From the NCBI GenBank assembly GCA_019022495.1, contig JAFEKR010000002.1, positions 5,332,001-5,396,000 of the forward strand: a stretch of DNA of 64,000 nt, written 5' to 3'. Below, piece by piece: positions 46,749 to 57,217 of the stretch. The first letter of the stretch is position 1. Every line of letters starts with the position of its first letter. The position numbers and the translations under genes are program-made. Below the pieces are notes generated by a model. That model saw only the letters and a program-made list of their open reading frames with translations. It did not search any database and was not told the origin of the DNA. The DNA is from Epichloe hybrida. Lineage: Eukaryota; Ascomycota; Sordariomycetes; Hypocreales; Clavicipitaceae.

Positions 46749-48152
46749 ATGGCCAACTTCACCATTCGCAACTTGACCATCCACCCGATCGAGCTCATTC
46801 ATGTCCAGCGCTTCCAGAGCGCGAGAATCAAGCAGGGCTCAGTCTTTACCAATGTCACATCTACAATCACAGGCTTCTTAAACGCCACTGAAACCATTCA
46901 TCATGAGATCCATCCTAGAGGTGACTCGATCAGGAACGACGACGTTTCCTTCCAAACCGAGCCCTTCCAGACTAGAGAGACGGATATCCGATCCGTGGAT
47001 GTTGGAAACGAAGTCGTGCGCTTGACCTTCGAAGCCGAGGACCATCGCTATGGGATCGACGTTCCAAGTCCGAGTACCAAATCGGCTGTCATGAAGAAGC
47101 TGGATGATGGCCCCCATGATCTTACCGTCGTATACGTACCCAACGGCGCTTTGATTGCCATCTTCTCATCTGCCAAGCTCAATGCCTGGATGCACGAGCT
47201 CCGAGACGAGTGGCCGCTCACTGTGCTGTCCATTCCTGGCACTCACAATTCGCCCACCCGCCACACTGCTCTGCCTTCTGTGCGTTGTCAGGCGGTTGGT
47301 GTTCCCAAACAACTGCAAAACGGCGTGCGATTCCTGGATATCCGTGTTTCCGCCAACACCGATGACCATGTTCTTACCCTTGTTCACAGCGTATTCCCAA
47401 TCTCGCTGACCGGGAACAAGTATTTTGCCGATATGCTTCGGGAGATTTACACCTTCCTGGACCAGAACTCTAGTGAGACTATCATTATGAGCGTTAAGCG
47501 AGAAGGAACCGGCAAGGGTAATGACGGCCAGATGGGTCACTACCTCAAGCACAGCTACGTCGATAAACGAGGCCACCGCTGGTGGACGGACCCTAGAGTC
47601 CCTACTCTGGGTGAAGCCCGAGGCAAGATCGTGCTCGTTCGCCGGTTTGGTCTGGACCCAGAGATGAGAGACAATGGTGGATTTGGCGTAGACGCCCAAG
47701 AGTGGCCAGACAATTGCGAAGATGGTGTCGGCGGCGGCGGCGGTTTCCGTATTCAAGATTTCTATGAGATTACCGAGTGCCAGAACATCGAGAAGAAGAT
47801 CGAGTACAGCCGCAGGCACCTGGAACGAGCAGCGGAACAAGCCTTTGCTCTCGCTGGAATGCCTGACCACAACCCCGAGGCCCCTCCGCCGCCCTTCTTC
47901 ATCAATTTCCTCAGCGCAAGCAATTTCTTCAATGCCGCTTGCTGGCCTGAGCGAATTGCAGCCAAGGTCAACCCTTCTGTCATTGAATACCTTTGTGCAA
48001 GACACGGCGAGGAAGGCAAGGGTCCTCAGCAGCTAAAGGTTGGCTCAGGTGGCACTGGCGTTGTCGTCACTGACTGGGTCGGTGCAAATGATAACTGGGA
48101 CCTTGTCCGATGTACTGTCGGTATGAATGCGCGTCTTCAACTGAAAAGGTAG
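46749..48152 (+). CDS. Phosphatidylinositol-specific phospholipase C-like phosphodiesterase
   Basis: An intronless gene of 467 aa. Residues 1-140 are a beta-rich N-terminal region without a signal peptide. The X-domain TIM-barrel follows: VLSIPGTHNSPT (first catalytic His near 167), QLQNGVRFLDIRVS, LTLVHSVFPI (second catalytic-type His) and SSETIIMSVKREG. Later parts include GEARGKIVLVRRF and FINFLSASNFFNAACWPERI. The pattern is that of bacterial-type PI-PLCs, which cleave phosphatidylinositol or GPI to cyclic inositol phosphate and diacylglycerol without calcium. It lacks the Y, C2 and EF-hand domains of eukaryotic PLC-delta. With no signal peptide it is probably intracellular. Substrate is not determinable from sequence. 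Confidence 0.87.
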   Translation: MANFTIRNLTIHPIELIHVQRFQSARIKQGSVFTNVTSTITGFLNATETIHHEIHPRGDSIRNDDVSFQTEPFQTRETDIRSVDVGNEVVRLTFEAEDHRYGIDVPSPSTKSAVMKKLDDGPHDLTVVYVPNGALIAIFSSAKLNAWMHELRDEWPLTVLSIPGTHNSPTRHTALPSVRCQAVGVPKQLQNGVRFLDIRVSANTDDHVLTLVHSVFPISLTGNKYFADMLREIYTFLDQNSSETIIMSVKREGTGKGNDGQMGHYLKHSYVDKRGHRWWTDPRVPTLGEARGKIVLVRRFGLDPEMRDNGGFGVDAQEWPDNCEDGVGGGGGFRIQDFYEITECQNIEKKIEYSRRHLERAAEQAFALAGMPDHNPEAPPPPFFINFLSASNFFNAACWPERIAAKVNPSVIEYLCARHGEEGKGPQQLKVGSGGTGVVVTDWVGANDNWDLVRCTVGMNARLQLKR

Positions 48153-49924
48153 AGCTGGTGATCCTCATATCAAGACGGAATGACAGCGGTAATAAAGGTC
48201 AAGTATTTCACAAATTTGCAACGGCGAATAGAATCTATAATCATTTTTCTTATTGAGGCTTGGCTATGTGCAAATTTTTCGTCTCTGCTTCCAGGTCGAC
48301 CATTGTGTGAATCTATTCAGGCGACTGTATTAGCCAGAGTCTTGGGGACAACATTGCAGCAATCACGATAGAGCAAAATAAAGCCTAATCAGTTCTCCAA
48401 GGTGAAACAGTAGGTTGGTTGTTCATCACGATGAACTCAGCTAGAGCTAATAAAGAAGTCATCCTAATGGCGGGGTGAAATTATATGTATAAAAAAAAAG
48501 ACGACAAAGTGCTTACCATTGACAGGGTATGAGGAGGCGGGCCGATTCTTGGATTTATCTGACAGCATCGTTAGTGTCCGGTCAAGACGCCCTGAGTAAA
48601 TATCAATAGATTGCGACAGATCTGCCTTGCGTTAGCTGTGTACAACATAGAGCCGCAAAGTCAGACAGACGGTGGTACATACCGCCTATATCAGAAGTTG
48701 TAGGTGTGTTCATGTCCCAGCAATCAAATTGATTGTGAATCAAACAGTGTGAATACTTTGGAAAACTCATCACAGTAGTCCGGCAAGATCTTCAAGCAGC
48801 AAATCAACTGAATAGTATATTACCTGATGTTGTACACACAAGTTAGTCTCGTGAATCAGCCTCAAGTCCAATCAATAATTTAGCAATGGCCATAGTCAGG
48901 TGACGAAGTGTCATCAAGAGTTCTCGTCAATCTTTCACCACAAGGATTGTACGTCCTTGTTTTCAAGGATGAGAGGTGGCGAGGCTCGATATGTCCGCCC
49001 GTTCGTTCAATTCTTCATCATGAAATGGCTTTGATCGTGGGATTGTGAAGGGTGCAAGTATGTACCTATCATGAAGGGGTCAGCAACTATTGGCAAATTC
49101 ATGACAGCTGCAATCAAGAGTAAATGTTAAGAGCCTCCAATCAGACAAGGCTGAAACTTAGTAACAACGTTATCCACATCATGTATTAAGCATGAGGAAT
49201 CCCTAAGGTGTCGATTTGTTCATCACTTGGAGGGTGGGTTCCAGGCGGCAGCAACATCAAGCAGAGGAACTGACCTTTGAATAAATTCGGGCTCAGGGCG
49301 CCACAATTGCGATGTCCAAGTCTGCGCCTTCTGAATGAGTTAGCAAAGTTCCCAAGAAACATTAGATGCAACGAGTGTCGTGTTCCAAAGCTTCCTCAGT
49401 GTAATTCTTAGAGTATAATAAATCACCATGGCGTGGTCTGAATTGGATTGTTCGTGTATGGATTTCATCACAGAAGACCGAGATAGAAAGGAGAGGAGAA
49501 GATCTTACCAAATTGAGTTTACAGTATTATCATGCTTTGGAAAGATTGGGCACTTGCTCTCTGTCCAAAACGCGCGGTGATGTTGTAAGAAGAAGAATGA
49601 AATGCCCAGCAAGAAATTTTCATGCTGAGAAGAAAGTACAAGTGGGGTAGGTAGATTGCAGCTAGCTCGATTCGGTTAGCGCGAGGAGAACCACAGCGCC
49701 ACATTGTGGCACTTTCTCTGTGGCGGTGCACCCGATGATCCATCCTGGCTGAGCTCGTTTGCGTGGCGAAACTCGGTGAATTTGGTCGATACTGCTATAT
49801 AAGGTGAATGTCACCCACCCAAAGCAGAAAGCCGGGCAAGAAACCCGCTACTTCACCTTGCACTCCCTCCATCTTCACTTCTTGTTTCCATCAATAACAA
49901 AGGAGCAAAACAACAATCACCATC
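48153..49924. other. Intergenic, 1.8 kb, AT-richer than neighbours
   Basis: No confident gene. GC is visibly lower than in neighbouring spacers, and many GT..AG-like strings occur. Some short minus-strand segments (48683-48385) look exon-like but cannot be extended into a gene. A TATA candidate for the next gene lies at 49796-49802. Confidence 0.5.
49796..49802 (+). promoter_or_regulatory. TATA box candidate
   Basis: TATATAA lies 123 bp upstream of the ATG at 49925. A C/A-rich leader ending in AACAACAATCACCATC follows, as expected for a fungal promoter. Confidence 0.5.
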
Positions 49925-51247
49925 ATGGCCCCCCAAAGGGCGGTATGGGGTCCAGCGGCCCTTCGCCTCCTTAGGGTCGCTGTTACTAGAACGTCGAAAG
50001 CCGTTCGTCATAAGCTCGCTGCCGTCGGGAAGCCGTTCCAGCACGAGTTGCAAACGATTCCTGGTTATACCGGTCGTCAACCCATTCATCCGGCAGCGCT
50101 TCCGAGACAGCAGAAACAAGGCACCCGATGGTTTTCAAGCAGCACAGCCCAGACTATCAACCGTGTTATTCGACGTTCTATTACATCGGAGCGTGCATCT
50201 AGCCCTCGCTTCGATCGAAGTAAGCTGCCGTCTTCAGCTACATCACGAAAGGTTGCCCAGTTCTCGGGACGAGCTCCCTTTGCCAACATTCTTCGACCTA
50301 ATCTGACTGGTGGTGCTATGCCACGAAGTGCTGGAGGATATAGCCTCGGAGGTGGTGCGAGATATTTCTCTCACACCCCCGCGGCTCCAGCTCAAGTAAT
50401 GCAAAACGTCTCACAAGCTATGAGGGCATTCTTTCTTTCCGGCCAAAAGATCCGACACGATGGCGTTGGACCCCGCGGCGAGCGTCAGTACCGTGCCGTA
50501 TCTAGTCTCGAGGATGACGCAATGAGCAAGCTGTCCACCACTCCTCTCTGGTTTCCCGGGTCCTTCATCGATTTTCAAATCAGCCCAAAAATCACAGCTA
50601 TGAGTCCTCTTGCAGCGCCCATCACCCGCGCCTCGAACACCTCAGGCTTCGGTGCCAGAGCCGCGACTCATCCCACTTCTCTCGACACTGAGGGATTTCT
50701 CGACGTTTTACTTACAGACTTTGGTCGAGCATTACAGGACTTGGCTATCGTCGATTCTGATTTGCGCCGACTATCTGCCTTGGGTTCGTTACCTGTATTC
50801 TTGGAGGCGAGCGACACAATTCGTGTTCGATTTCCTGGTGTAGATGCCTTCACAGTCGAACGACTCTGTGATGATCTAGGCATTCAACGAGGCCTTGTTG
50901 GCGAAGATCCGGAGTTTAATGCTGCTGTAGGTGTTACTGCGGCACTCAAGTTCCCTTTTGCCCCGGATTCCGAACGAGCGATAAGTTCACCGGGCGGGTC
51001 GGCCAGATCTTTGGAAGGAAGTTTTTTCCAGGATGCAGAGTTCTCTTCTGAGGATGATTCATTCGTGCGAGACGCCTTTGCATACGAAGTCTCGGTGGAT
51101 GATGCTGAAATATGGGATCCGGAAGGCTACGGAACCACGGCTTCGCCCATAAGTTCTGGGGAGCATGTCTCCGATGAATACGAGGGTCTTGAAGGGATAT
51201 ACAGGTTTCTGGAGGAGTCTAACCGGGCCCAGGGACGACTGGGCTAG
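49925..51247 (+). CDS. Conserved fungal protein with mitochondrial-style N-terminus, function unknown
   Basis: A single exon of 440 aa beginning MAPQRAVWGPAALRLLRVAV. The first ~40 residues are Arg/Ala/Leu-rich without acidic residues, as in mitochondrial targeting sequences. Conserved-looking blocks are HPAALPRQQKQGTRWFSSST, ARYFSHTPAAPAQVMQNVSQ, AMRAFFLSGQKIRHDG, LWFPGSFIDFQISP and a structured part at ~255-330 (DTEGFLDVLLTDFGRALQDL, AVDSDLRRLSALG-like, VRFPGVDAFTVERLCDDLGI). An acidic tail follows. Related Hypocreales proteins are, to my recollection, labelled casein kinase II beta 2 subunit. I see none of the CK2-beta zinc-finger cysteines here, so I treat that name as unsupported. Confidence 0.78.
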   Translation: MAPQRAVWGPAALRLLRVAVTRTSKAVRHKLAAVGKPFQHELQTIPGYTGRQPIHPAALPRQQKQGTRWFSSSTAQTINRVIRRSITSERASSPRFDRSKLPSSATSRKVAQFSGRAPFANILRPNLTGGAMPRSAGGYSLGGGARYFSHTPAAPAQVMQNVSQAMRAFFLSGQKIRHDGVGPRGERQYRAVSSLEDDAMSKLSTTPLWFPGSFIDFQISPKITAMSPLAAPITRASNTSGFGARAATHPTSLDTEGFLDVLLTDFGRALQDLAIVDSDLRRLSALGSLPVFLEASDTIRVRFPGVDAFTVERLCDDLGIQRGLVGEDPEFNAAVGVTAALKFPFAPDSERAISSPGGSARSLEGSFFQDAEFSSEDDSFVRDAFAYEVSVDDAEIWDPEGYGTTASPISSGEHVSDEYEGLEGIYRFLEESNRAQGRLG

Positions 51248-51909
51248 TTCACGATTGTATCAGAGCGTTTGTGAACATTCTGGAAGCCCGATTTTGGAAG
51301 GGAGCATCAGTTGGATCTATACTCGAATCTTCTAAAACCGCAGGATGGCTAAACATATCTCCTTGAGTTGCTGTGACATCAATGTGTCTATTCTTTTACA
51401 GTCACCTCGTTTTCTAGCCCAAAAATTTGACCAAGCTAAAAAATACACATCATGGTCGTGCCATGCCACTCGAAGCACAACCCAGGGAGTTGAGCTAAGC
51501 CATGGCTCAGCATGGCACGAAGTTCAATCGAACGCGGCGGGCACGTATCACTGCAGTCAAACTCGCGGCAAACAAAAACAGCCATGCCAGTAACATTTCC
51601 TGCGTTCGAAGGCTTTCAAAAGGCTGATCTCACACGTACTTATCATGCGATATTTAAAGATTGTAGCGCGGGTTCTCCCGGATTTCTATCCGGGCTCCAC
51701 GTGTTGAGCAGCAGCAGGCGTTGCACGGATATATAAGCGTGATAAGAGCACCTTATTATCTTGTGCAATATCAGCGGGATGTTGGTGGTGAGTTGGCGGT
51801 GCAGGCGATATGCTCGTACCGTGATTAGTAAGCGGCTGATACAAATTCGATTTCCATTACCCCCGAGAAAGTTGTCCAAGGCCCCCTCAGTGCAATCACT
51901 TCGCTGGCC
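51248..51909. other. Intergenic
   Basis: No gene seen. TATATAA at 51730-51736 is about 175 bp before the kinase start and is a candidate TATA box. Confidence 0.55.
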
Positions 51910-53418
51910 ATGTGCTCAATCACGCGTTGCCGCGCTCGCTTACTGATGAGCCTCTATCATTCCCCTTGGCCACCATCACAAGCAATCGCCCCACGACTTG
52001 ATCCCTCGTCAACTGTTGAAGAAGAGAAGACCCCATACTATGATAGTCGTTTTTTCTATCCCGCTCATCTGGGTCAAGTCCTCCATGATGGGAGATACCA
52101 GCTTGCTACGAAATTAGGACATGGGTCCAGTTCCACGGTATGGCTGGCCAGGGATCTACATCGGTTGTTCTCTCTGACATCCAACTATTGAGTAACCTCG
52201 ACTGACCAGGGCTTTCTACAGATGGCGCTGGTCTAGAGAGCAATACGTTGCAATCAAGATCAGTTCCAATCGCCCTCGATGTTCATCCAAGGCTGCCGAC
52301 AACGAACTTCGGATCCTCCAACACATTTCACAACAAGCCACCAACCATGAGGGTCATCACTTTGTCCGGAGACTTCTCGATTCTTTCACCGTTGATGGCA
52401 AGGACGGAATACCTCACCAATGCCTCGTTCTCCAACCCCTGCGAGAGCCGTTGTGGCTATACTGTAAAAGATGGCCAGGAGGTGTAATACCACCTGAGGT
52501 TCTCAAGGTTATGATACAAATGATGCTTCTCGGAATTGATTATCTGCATTCCGAATGCCAGCTCATCCATACTGGTACTTGGCAGCCTCTACTATTCTCA
52601 TCAGAGTTACTAATTCAGCACCAGATTTAAAACTGGACAACATAATGATCAAGGTTGAGGATCCTATTATCCTGGAAAGGAGTGCTCGTGACGAATATGA
52701 TAATCCGTTGCCGCAGAAAGTCACGCATGAGCGAACTATTTACTTAGCACGTAATAATTATGGGAAGCTTGTGACACCCACCGGGGCCGTTCAGATCACA
52801 GACTTTGACCTCGCTGTGTCGGGCCGGGAAAATCACACCGGCCCTATTCAGGTGGAAAGCTACCGCGCCCCGGAAGTCATCCTTGATGTTGGCTACAGCT
52901 ATAGTGCGGATATCTGGAACTTCGCTGTTATGGTGAGGCTCGTATGTATTAGACCATGGATTATATGCTAATTACACTTTACTACAGCTATGGGAACTTC
53001 TTGAAGGAAAGCGGCTTTTCAATCCTTTTAAATCACAAAACGGCAACGAGTACGATGACATGTTGCATCTCGCGCAGCTCACCGCTCTTTTAGGACCACC
53101 GCCTAAGCATTTGTCTACTGCTGGCCGAAGAAGCTCAATGTTTTATAACCCAGACGGTGCGTTCGTATATGATTTCCAAAGGGTCATCTACTAATGTTCG
53201 GGTACACAGGTACCTTCAAAAAGCCTGAGCTCGTCCCTAAGGACTTGAGCTTTGAAAACGCAGTAACTGAGATCAGAGGGGACGAGAAGAGGAAGTTTAT
53301 TGAGTTCGCAAAAAGGATGATTAAGTGGGATCCGTGTGAGCGCAGCACGGCGAAAGAGCTGTTAGGAGACCCGTGGCTCTACACCGATTTTCCTCAACAG
53401 GAGGGGAGGAGTGATTGA
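51910..53418 (+). CDS. SRPK-like Ser/Thr protein kinase (intact)
   Basis: Five exons (51910-52163, 52222-52574, 52625-52932, 52988-53156, 53210-53418) encode 430 aa. The introns are 58, 50, 55 and 53 bp, and frame is kept throughout. The Gly loop is KLGHGSSSTVWLARD and the ATP-lysine segment is YVAIKI. The catalytic loop is HTDLKLDN, replacing HRD with HTD as seen in fungal SRPK-like kinases. The magnesium motif is ITDFDLAV, so DFG is DFD. The activation end is ESYRAPEVILD, and a C-terminal RMIKWDPCERSTAKELLGDP WL motif closes the fold. Met 51946 is an alternative start. The intron-2 acceptor is a tandem CAG-CAC-CAG; the downstream one gives HTDLKLDN. It is a paralogue of the disrupted kinase at 40.5-42.1 kb. 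Members are expanded in filamentous fungi and their substrates are unknown. Confidence 0.85.
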
Positions 53419-54206
53419 TGGGTAATCGTTGGGGCAGTCTGCCGCGCTCAAACCCCGTCTTGCATACGAGGAAGCGGGCACCGGCGAGTCTACTCGAAAC
53501 AAAGCATGAACGAGTCCCAGGAAGAATGAGCATAGAGTGCAAACATTCAATCAATATAGCGTTGGCTAGATAGATCATGAGGATCTCTAGTAGCTACACT
53601 GGTATCAATGTACGTCTTCATTTAGGTGGTACAGGTCAGCTATTCCAAGACATCTTGACCACCATCCACCAAGAACGATGGGTCGCCCATTCTCTGCGTC
53701 TTGGCGCCGGTAGTGGTCTGACAGTGAGACACGCAGAGCCAGCCAGCCAGCCGATTTGTCTTGGACGAGTAGGCTGGGACTAGAAGACTTCTCAGCACAA
53801 TGCGACTTGACTTCTGCTGACGAGCGAGCGCGTAATGTATACAATGGCCCGCAGCAGCAGGACACTGCAACCGCGTAGTGACTTGAAGGGGATCTCAAAT
53901 GAGCAACCGTCTGCGTCTGCTTGCAAAAAAAGCCATCACTTCCCATAGGGAGGCAATGTATCAGTGAGGTAACGAGAGTGCTGCTGCCTTGAAGGGCAAT
54001 TGAAAGGCACATGGAATAGGCACAACCAAGTCCGTTACACATGAGCTGTCCATATGCCGCTCCGACAGCTAGAAACGCCCGACAGCTAGAAACGCCCATG
54101 CAGAGAAACACCATGACTCATGTTCAATAGCAAGTCTATGGAAGAATTACAGTTACAAAAGGGCTATCAATCCCACTTCCTACCACCCTTCTCCCGCCCT
54201 ACACAA
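53419..54206. other. Intergenic between convergent genes
   Basis: No gene seen. There is a short duplication of GACAGCTAGAAACGCCC near 54065-54098. Confidence 0.55.
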
Positions 54207-55582
54207 TCACAGAACCAATCGCCCAGGCTCCTCTTCCAGAATCGCCTTGCATCTTTCCAAGAAAATATGTGCCCTGTGCTGTTCCTCCTTGGGCACAACG
54301 AGGCTGAAGACGTTGAGGCCGCTTGATAATCCGGGAACAGTACGGACGCCGGGTTCGCGAACAGCCTTCTTCGGCTTGCTCGCCAGTATATCAATAACGT
54401 CAGCCTTCCTGGCAGCTCTGGTGGGAGGCTCAAACATTGTGCTGGGGGGCACGGCGGAGATCTGTGGCAGGTAGACGCCGCGGGAGCCCTTGGCGGCCTT
54501 GACCTTGTCTAGCCCGAGGACCTGGTCGAAGAGCTCATTGGCCGTGGGCGCGCGGTTGGCAGGTGGCAGGTTGTCGTTGGCGACTTCGGCCGCGCGGCTT
54601 ATAAAGGTGGAAAGAGGCATGAAGACACCGAGTGTTTCTTGGATCCTGTGCTGGACCTCGACAACCTTGGCTAGGGACACGGGGACCTTGACTTCCGAGG
54701 GTTGGATCTTGGGAGCTTTGGCTGCCTTGTCAGCTTCCTTGGAGGCAGGACCTGGGGCTGGCTTTTTCTTTTCCGCGACCTTGATATTGCTGAGGTCCAG
54801 GTGGGAGAGTTTCTCGAAGAAGGATGACACTGCGGCGGGGCTGTCGGCGTTGATGCTGCCGAGATGGGCGAGCACATCGCCCTTGAGCAGCCGGCCGTTG
54901 GGGCCGGTGGGCTTGATCTTGATTAATTCGTCCTTGCTCAGACCATGCTGGTGAGCAAGAGTCTCGACCGACGGCATCAACGGATATCTTTGCTCGTGAA
55001 CCTCGCTGCTCGAAGCCCCCGCCGCGGGCTTGGATGTAGACTTTTCGTCTTTGAAACCGGCATCCTCCTTGACAGGAGGGGGACTAGAGGAGCCAGAGCC
55101 AGAGCTCTCCTCATGCTGCTCGTCCTTTGGAATTTCAAGCGTCTCGATGTCGTCTCCGGCTTCAGCAAGTACCGCAATTCGGGTGCCGACCTGGACGGCC
55201 TTGGCTCCATCCTGGGCCATTATCTTCACCATGATGCCGTCTTCCTGGGCCTCGACATCCATCGTCGCCTTATCCGTCTCAATCTCTAGGAGGACATCAC
55301 CGGCGCTGTACGAATCGCCCTCCTTGATCTTCCATGTCGCGATATTTCCCTCCGTCATCGTGGGCGAGAGCGCGGGCATCACAAAGTTCTGGGCGGCGAG
55401 GCATCGTGCTGACGAGGTGAAGCCTGTGGAAATTGAACCAGTCAGTTTGTAACATCACTTTTACACGGCCATATCTGTCAAAAGCTACAGGGGACTGCGC
55501 GCAGAAACGTACCTCGAGGAATACTCCTGCTTACAACAAGGCGAGCTGACGCACGGCACGCGGCGCCCGCGAACGACGCCAT
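54207..55582 (-). CDS. PDX1: Pyruvate dehydrogenase complex E3-binding protein (component X)
   Basis: Two exons (55582-55513, 55423-54207) around an 89-bp intron (GTACGT...CACAG) give 428 aa. The first ~36 residues ([20 protein letters not shown] ... [11 protein letters not shown]) form a mitochondrial presequence. A lipoyl domain follows ([20 protein letters not shown]) with the lipoyl lysine at Lys75 in [12 protein letters not shown]. After a Ser/Pro-rich linker comes the E3-binding domain ([36 protein letters not shown]). The C-terminal ~230 residues are short and lack the HxxxDG active site of E2 acetyltransferases, so this is component X, not E2. It anchors dihydrolipoamide dehydrogenase to the E2 core in the mitochondrial matrix. 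It is divergent from another mitochondrial-type gene 474 bp away. Confidence 0.92.
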
Positions 55583-56056
55583 GATGGCTCAATTGAGCGG
55601 TTACGGCGCGCGTACTATCAAATGAGGATCCAACTGGTGTCGAGTTGAGTAGACCGCACGGGGGATGGAAGAGGTCCAGATTTCGACTGGTCCTTTGATA
55701 CACAAAGGCGCCAGGATTGAGGGAGAGCTTTCTTTCGCTGGAAGCTTGTTGGGTCAGCCGCCGATAACACAGGGCAAATGGGCCAGACGCAGAGTGCAAG
55801 TGGATTATTATTTTTTTAAGTGGGGCGCGAGCGGTACGTACCGATGGTTGAAGGGTCCACTCTGACAGCTTTTTTTTTCCCGCACCACCACCACCATGTC
55901 GTTTTCAGTCATCAAGAGCTTGCCAATGGCTTCATGACAAACCCGCATCTTTCACAGACCCAGCTGGGCCCTTTTTTTTGCGCACTGGACTGCGTATGAG
56001 TCTAGGAACAGATAATCATATATATCTCTCCTTACAACAAGCTCGAAACAGACTCC
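55583..56056. other. Bidirectional promoter region between two mitochondrial-type genes
   Basis: 474 bp between the Pdx1-like gene (minus) and the two-TM mitochondrial protein gene (plus). No gene seen. It has a T-run around 55868 and another near 55975. Confidence 0.6.
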
Positions 56057-56983
56057 ATGGCCAGCTTCTTCAGGGGCTTCTCCCTCGTCTCGTGCCGTCA
56101 ATTGGCTGCACCTCGAACCGTCTTCGTGAAGCGCTCCGCAGGCCCAGCCCGCTTCTTCACCACGTCCATCGTCCGTCTACGAACGCCGCAAAGCTCGTCA
56201 AAATCCATCAAGTCGACGAAAAAGACGGCTCCGAAACCACCCGCCCCTGCGTCGTCAAAACCAACCGCGGCCACCGTCGCCCCTAGCCGTTATGCCTTCA
56301 TCAAGAGCCTGACGTTGAAGCAAACACCCACCGTCTTGTACGAAGCTCCCTCTCACTTCTGGTTCTACTTTGGATGCTGGTCCAGTGGGATCGCCATCCT
56401 GGGCTGGACTGCTCTGACAGGACCAACCGTCATTCAACAACCAGATGGCACTCCGCAGTGGGTAGGCATCGTCTTTGGCGCGTCGTACATGCTCCTCGGC
56501 GCAATGGGCTTCTACATCATCTCCAAAACGCCCAACATTGTCAGCACCATCCGCGTACTCCCCCCCGTGTCTGCTGTCGCCGGCGCGGCTCATCCGCAAC
56601 TCGAAGTCACGGTGAAGCGCATGGTGCCGTTCCTCCAACCCAAGAAAATCACGACCAATCTCGACAACGTCGCCCTCAAGTCTCGATTCTCCTTGCCAGA
56701 CGAATACGTTCCCGAGCTGAAACGCCTTGAGTTGAAACTCCAGGAGGAGGAGCAGCGCAAGTCACTTCATAAATTCGACATGCAGCACCTGCTGACCATG
56801 CCGTTTCGAAGGGTGGGCCGAGCATTTGTCAACATGTTCAGAGGGGTGCGCTCGGCCTGGACTGACATGGGATTCGGTGCCATCCAGGTCGATGGGAAAT
56901 ACTACAAGGTCGACGTCACAAAGGGGTTCGCCTACGACGGGTTCAAGACGCTGGAGCAAGTCGTACATGTGGGTTTCAAATAA
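56057..56983 (+). CDS. Mitochondrial two-TM protein of unknown function (TMEM223-like?)
   Basis: Single exon, 308 aa, good start context (TCCATGGCC). The N-terminus (MASFFRGFSLVSCRQLAAPR) and following Arg/Ser-rich ~45 residues, with no acidic residues, look like a mitochondrial presequence. A Lys/Pro/Ser/Ala-rich linker follows. Two hydrophobic segments lie near 96-118 (FWFYFGCWSSGIAILGWTAL) and 135-156 (WVGIVFGASYMLLGAMGFYI). The remainder is a soluble domain containing PLQPKK-like, SRFSLPDEYVPELKRLELKL and YYKVDVTKGFAYDGFKTLEQ. The two-TM hairpin followed by a soluble domain recalls mitochondrial TMEM223/TMEM186-type assembly factors, but that comparison is tentative. Confidence 0.75.
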   Translation: MASFFRGFSLVSCRQLAAPRTVFVKRSAGPARFFTTSIVRLRTPQSSSKSIKSTKKTAPKPPAPASSKPTAATVAPSRYAFIKSLTLKQTPTVLYEAPSHFWFYFGCWSSGIAILGWTALTGPTVIQQPDGTPQWVGIVFGASYMLLGAMGFYIISKTPNIVSTIRVLPPVSAVAGAAHPQLEVTVKRMVPFLQPKKITTNLDNVALKSRFSLPDEYVPELKRLELKLQEEEQRKSLHKFDMQHLLTMPFRRVGRAFVNMFRGVRSAWTDMGFGAIQVDGKYYKVDVTKGFAYDGFKTLEQVVHVGFK

Positions 56984-57217
56984 GCCTGGTCTGGTTGAGA
57001 AGAGAGGAGATCACTGTACCATATGAATCTGGGGCGTCCACGTACCAAAAATATAACATGAGCGGTGGCACACTGCTCTCACTGAAACTTTTTTTTAGGG
57101 ATAATCCATCCACATCCAACCAAGAGAAGAAGAAAGAAGGAGATCTTTCAGTTTAAGATGGCGCCAGGGGAAATTTATCAAAGCAGCCTATATACCTCGA
57201 GCACGCGACATGAGCAC

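Noticed and set aside
48385..48683. Minus-strand exon-like chain (48683 region, 48621-48517, 48446-48385) with GT-AG introns of 61 and 70 bp and a stop
   Set aside because: The segments splice in frame, but no start or upstream exon can be joined without a stop, and the peptide resembles nothing I know. Chance splice-like strings are common in this AT-richer spacer.
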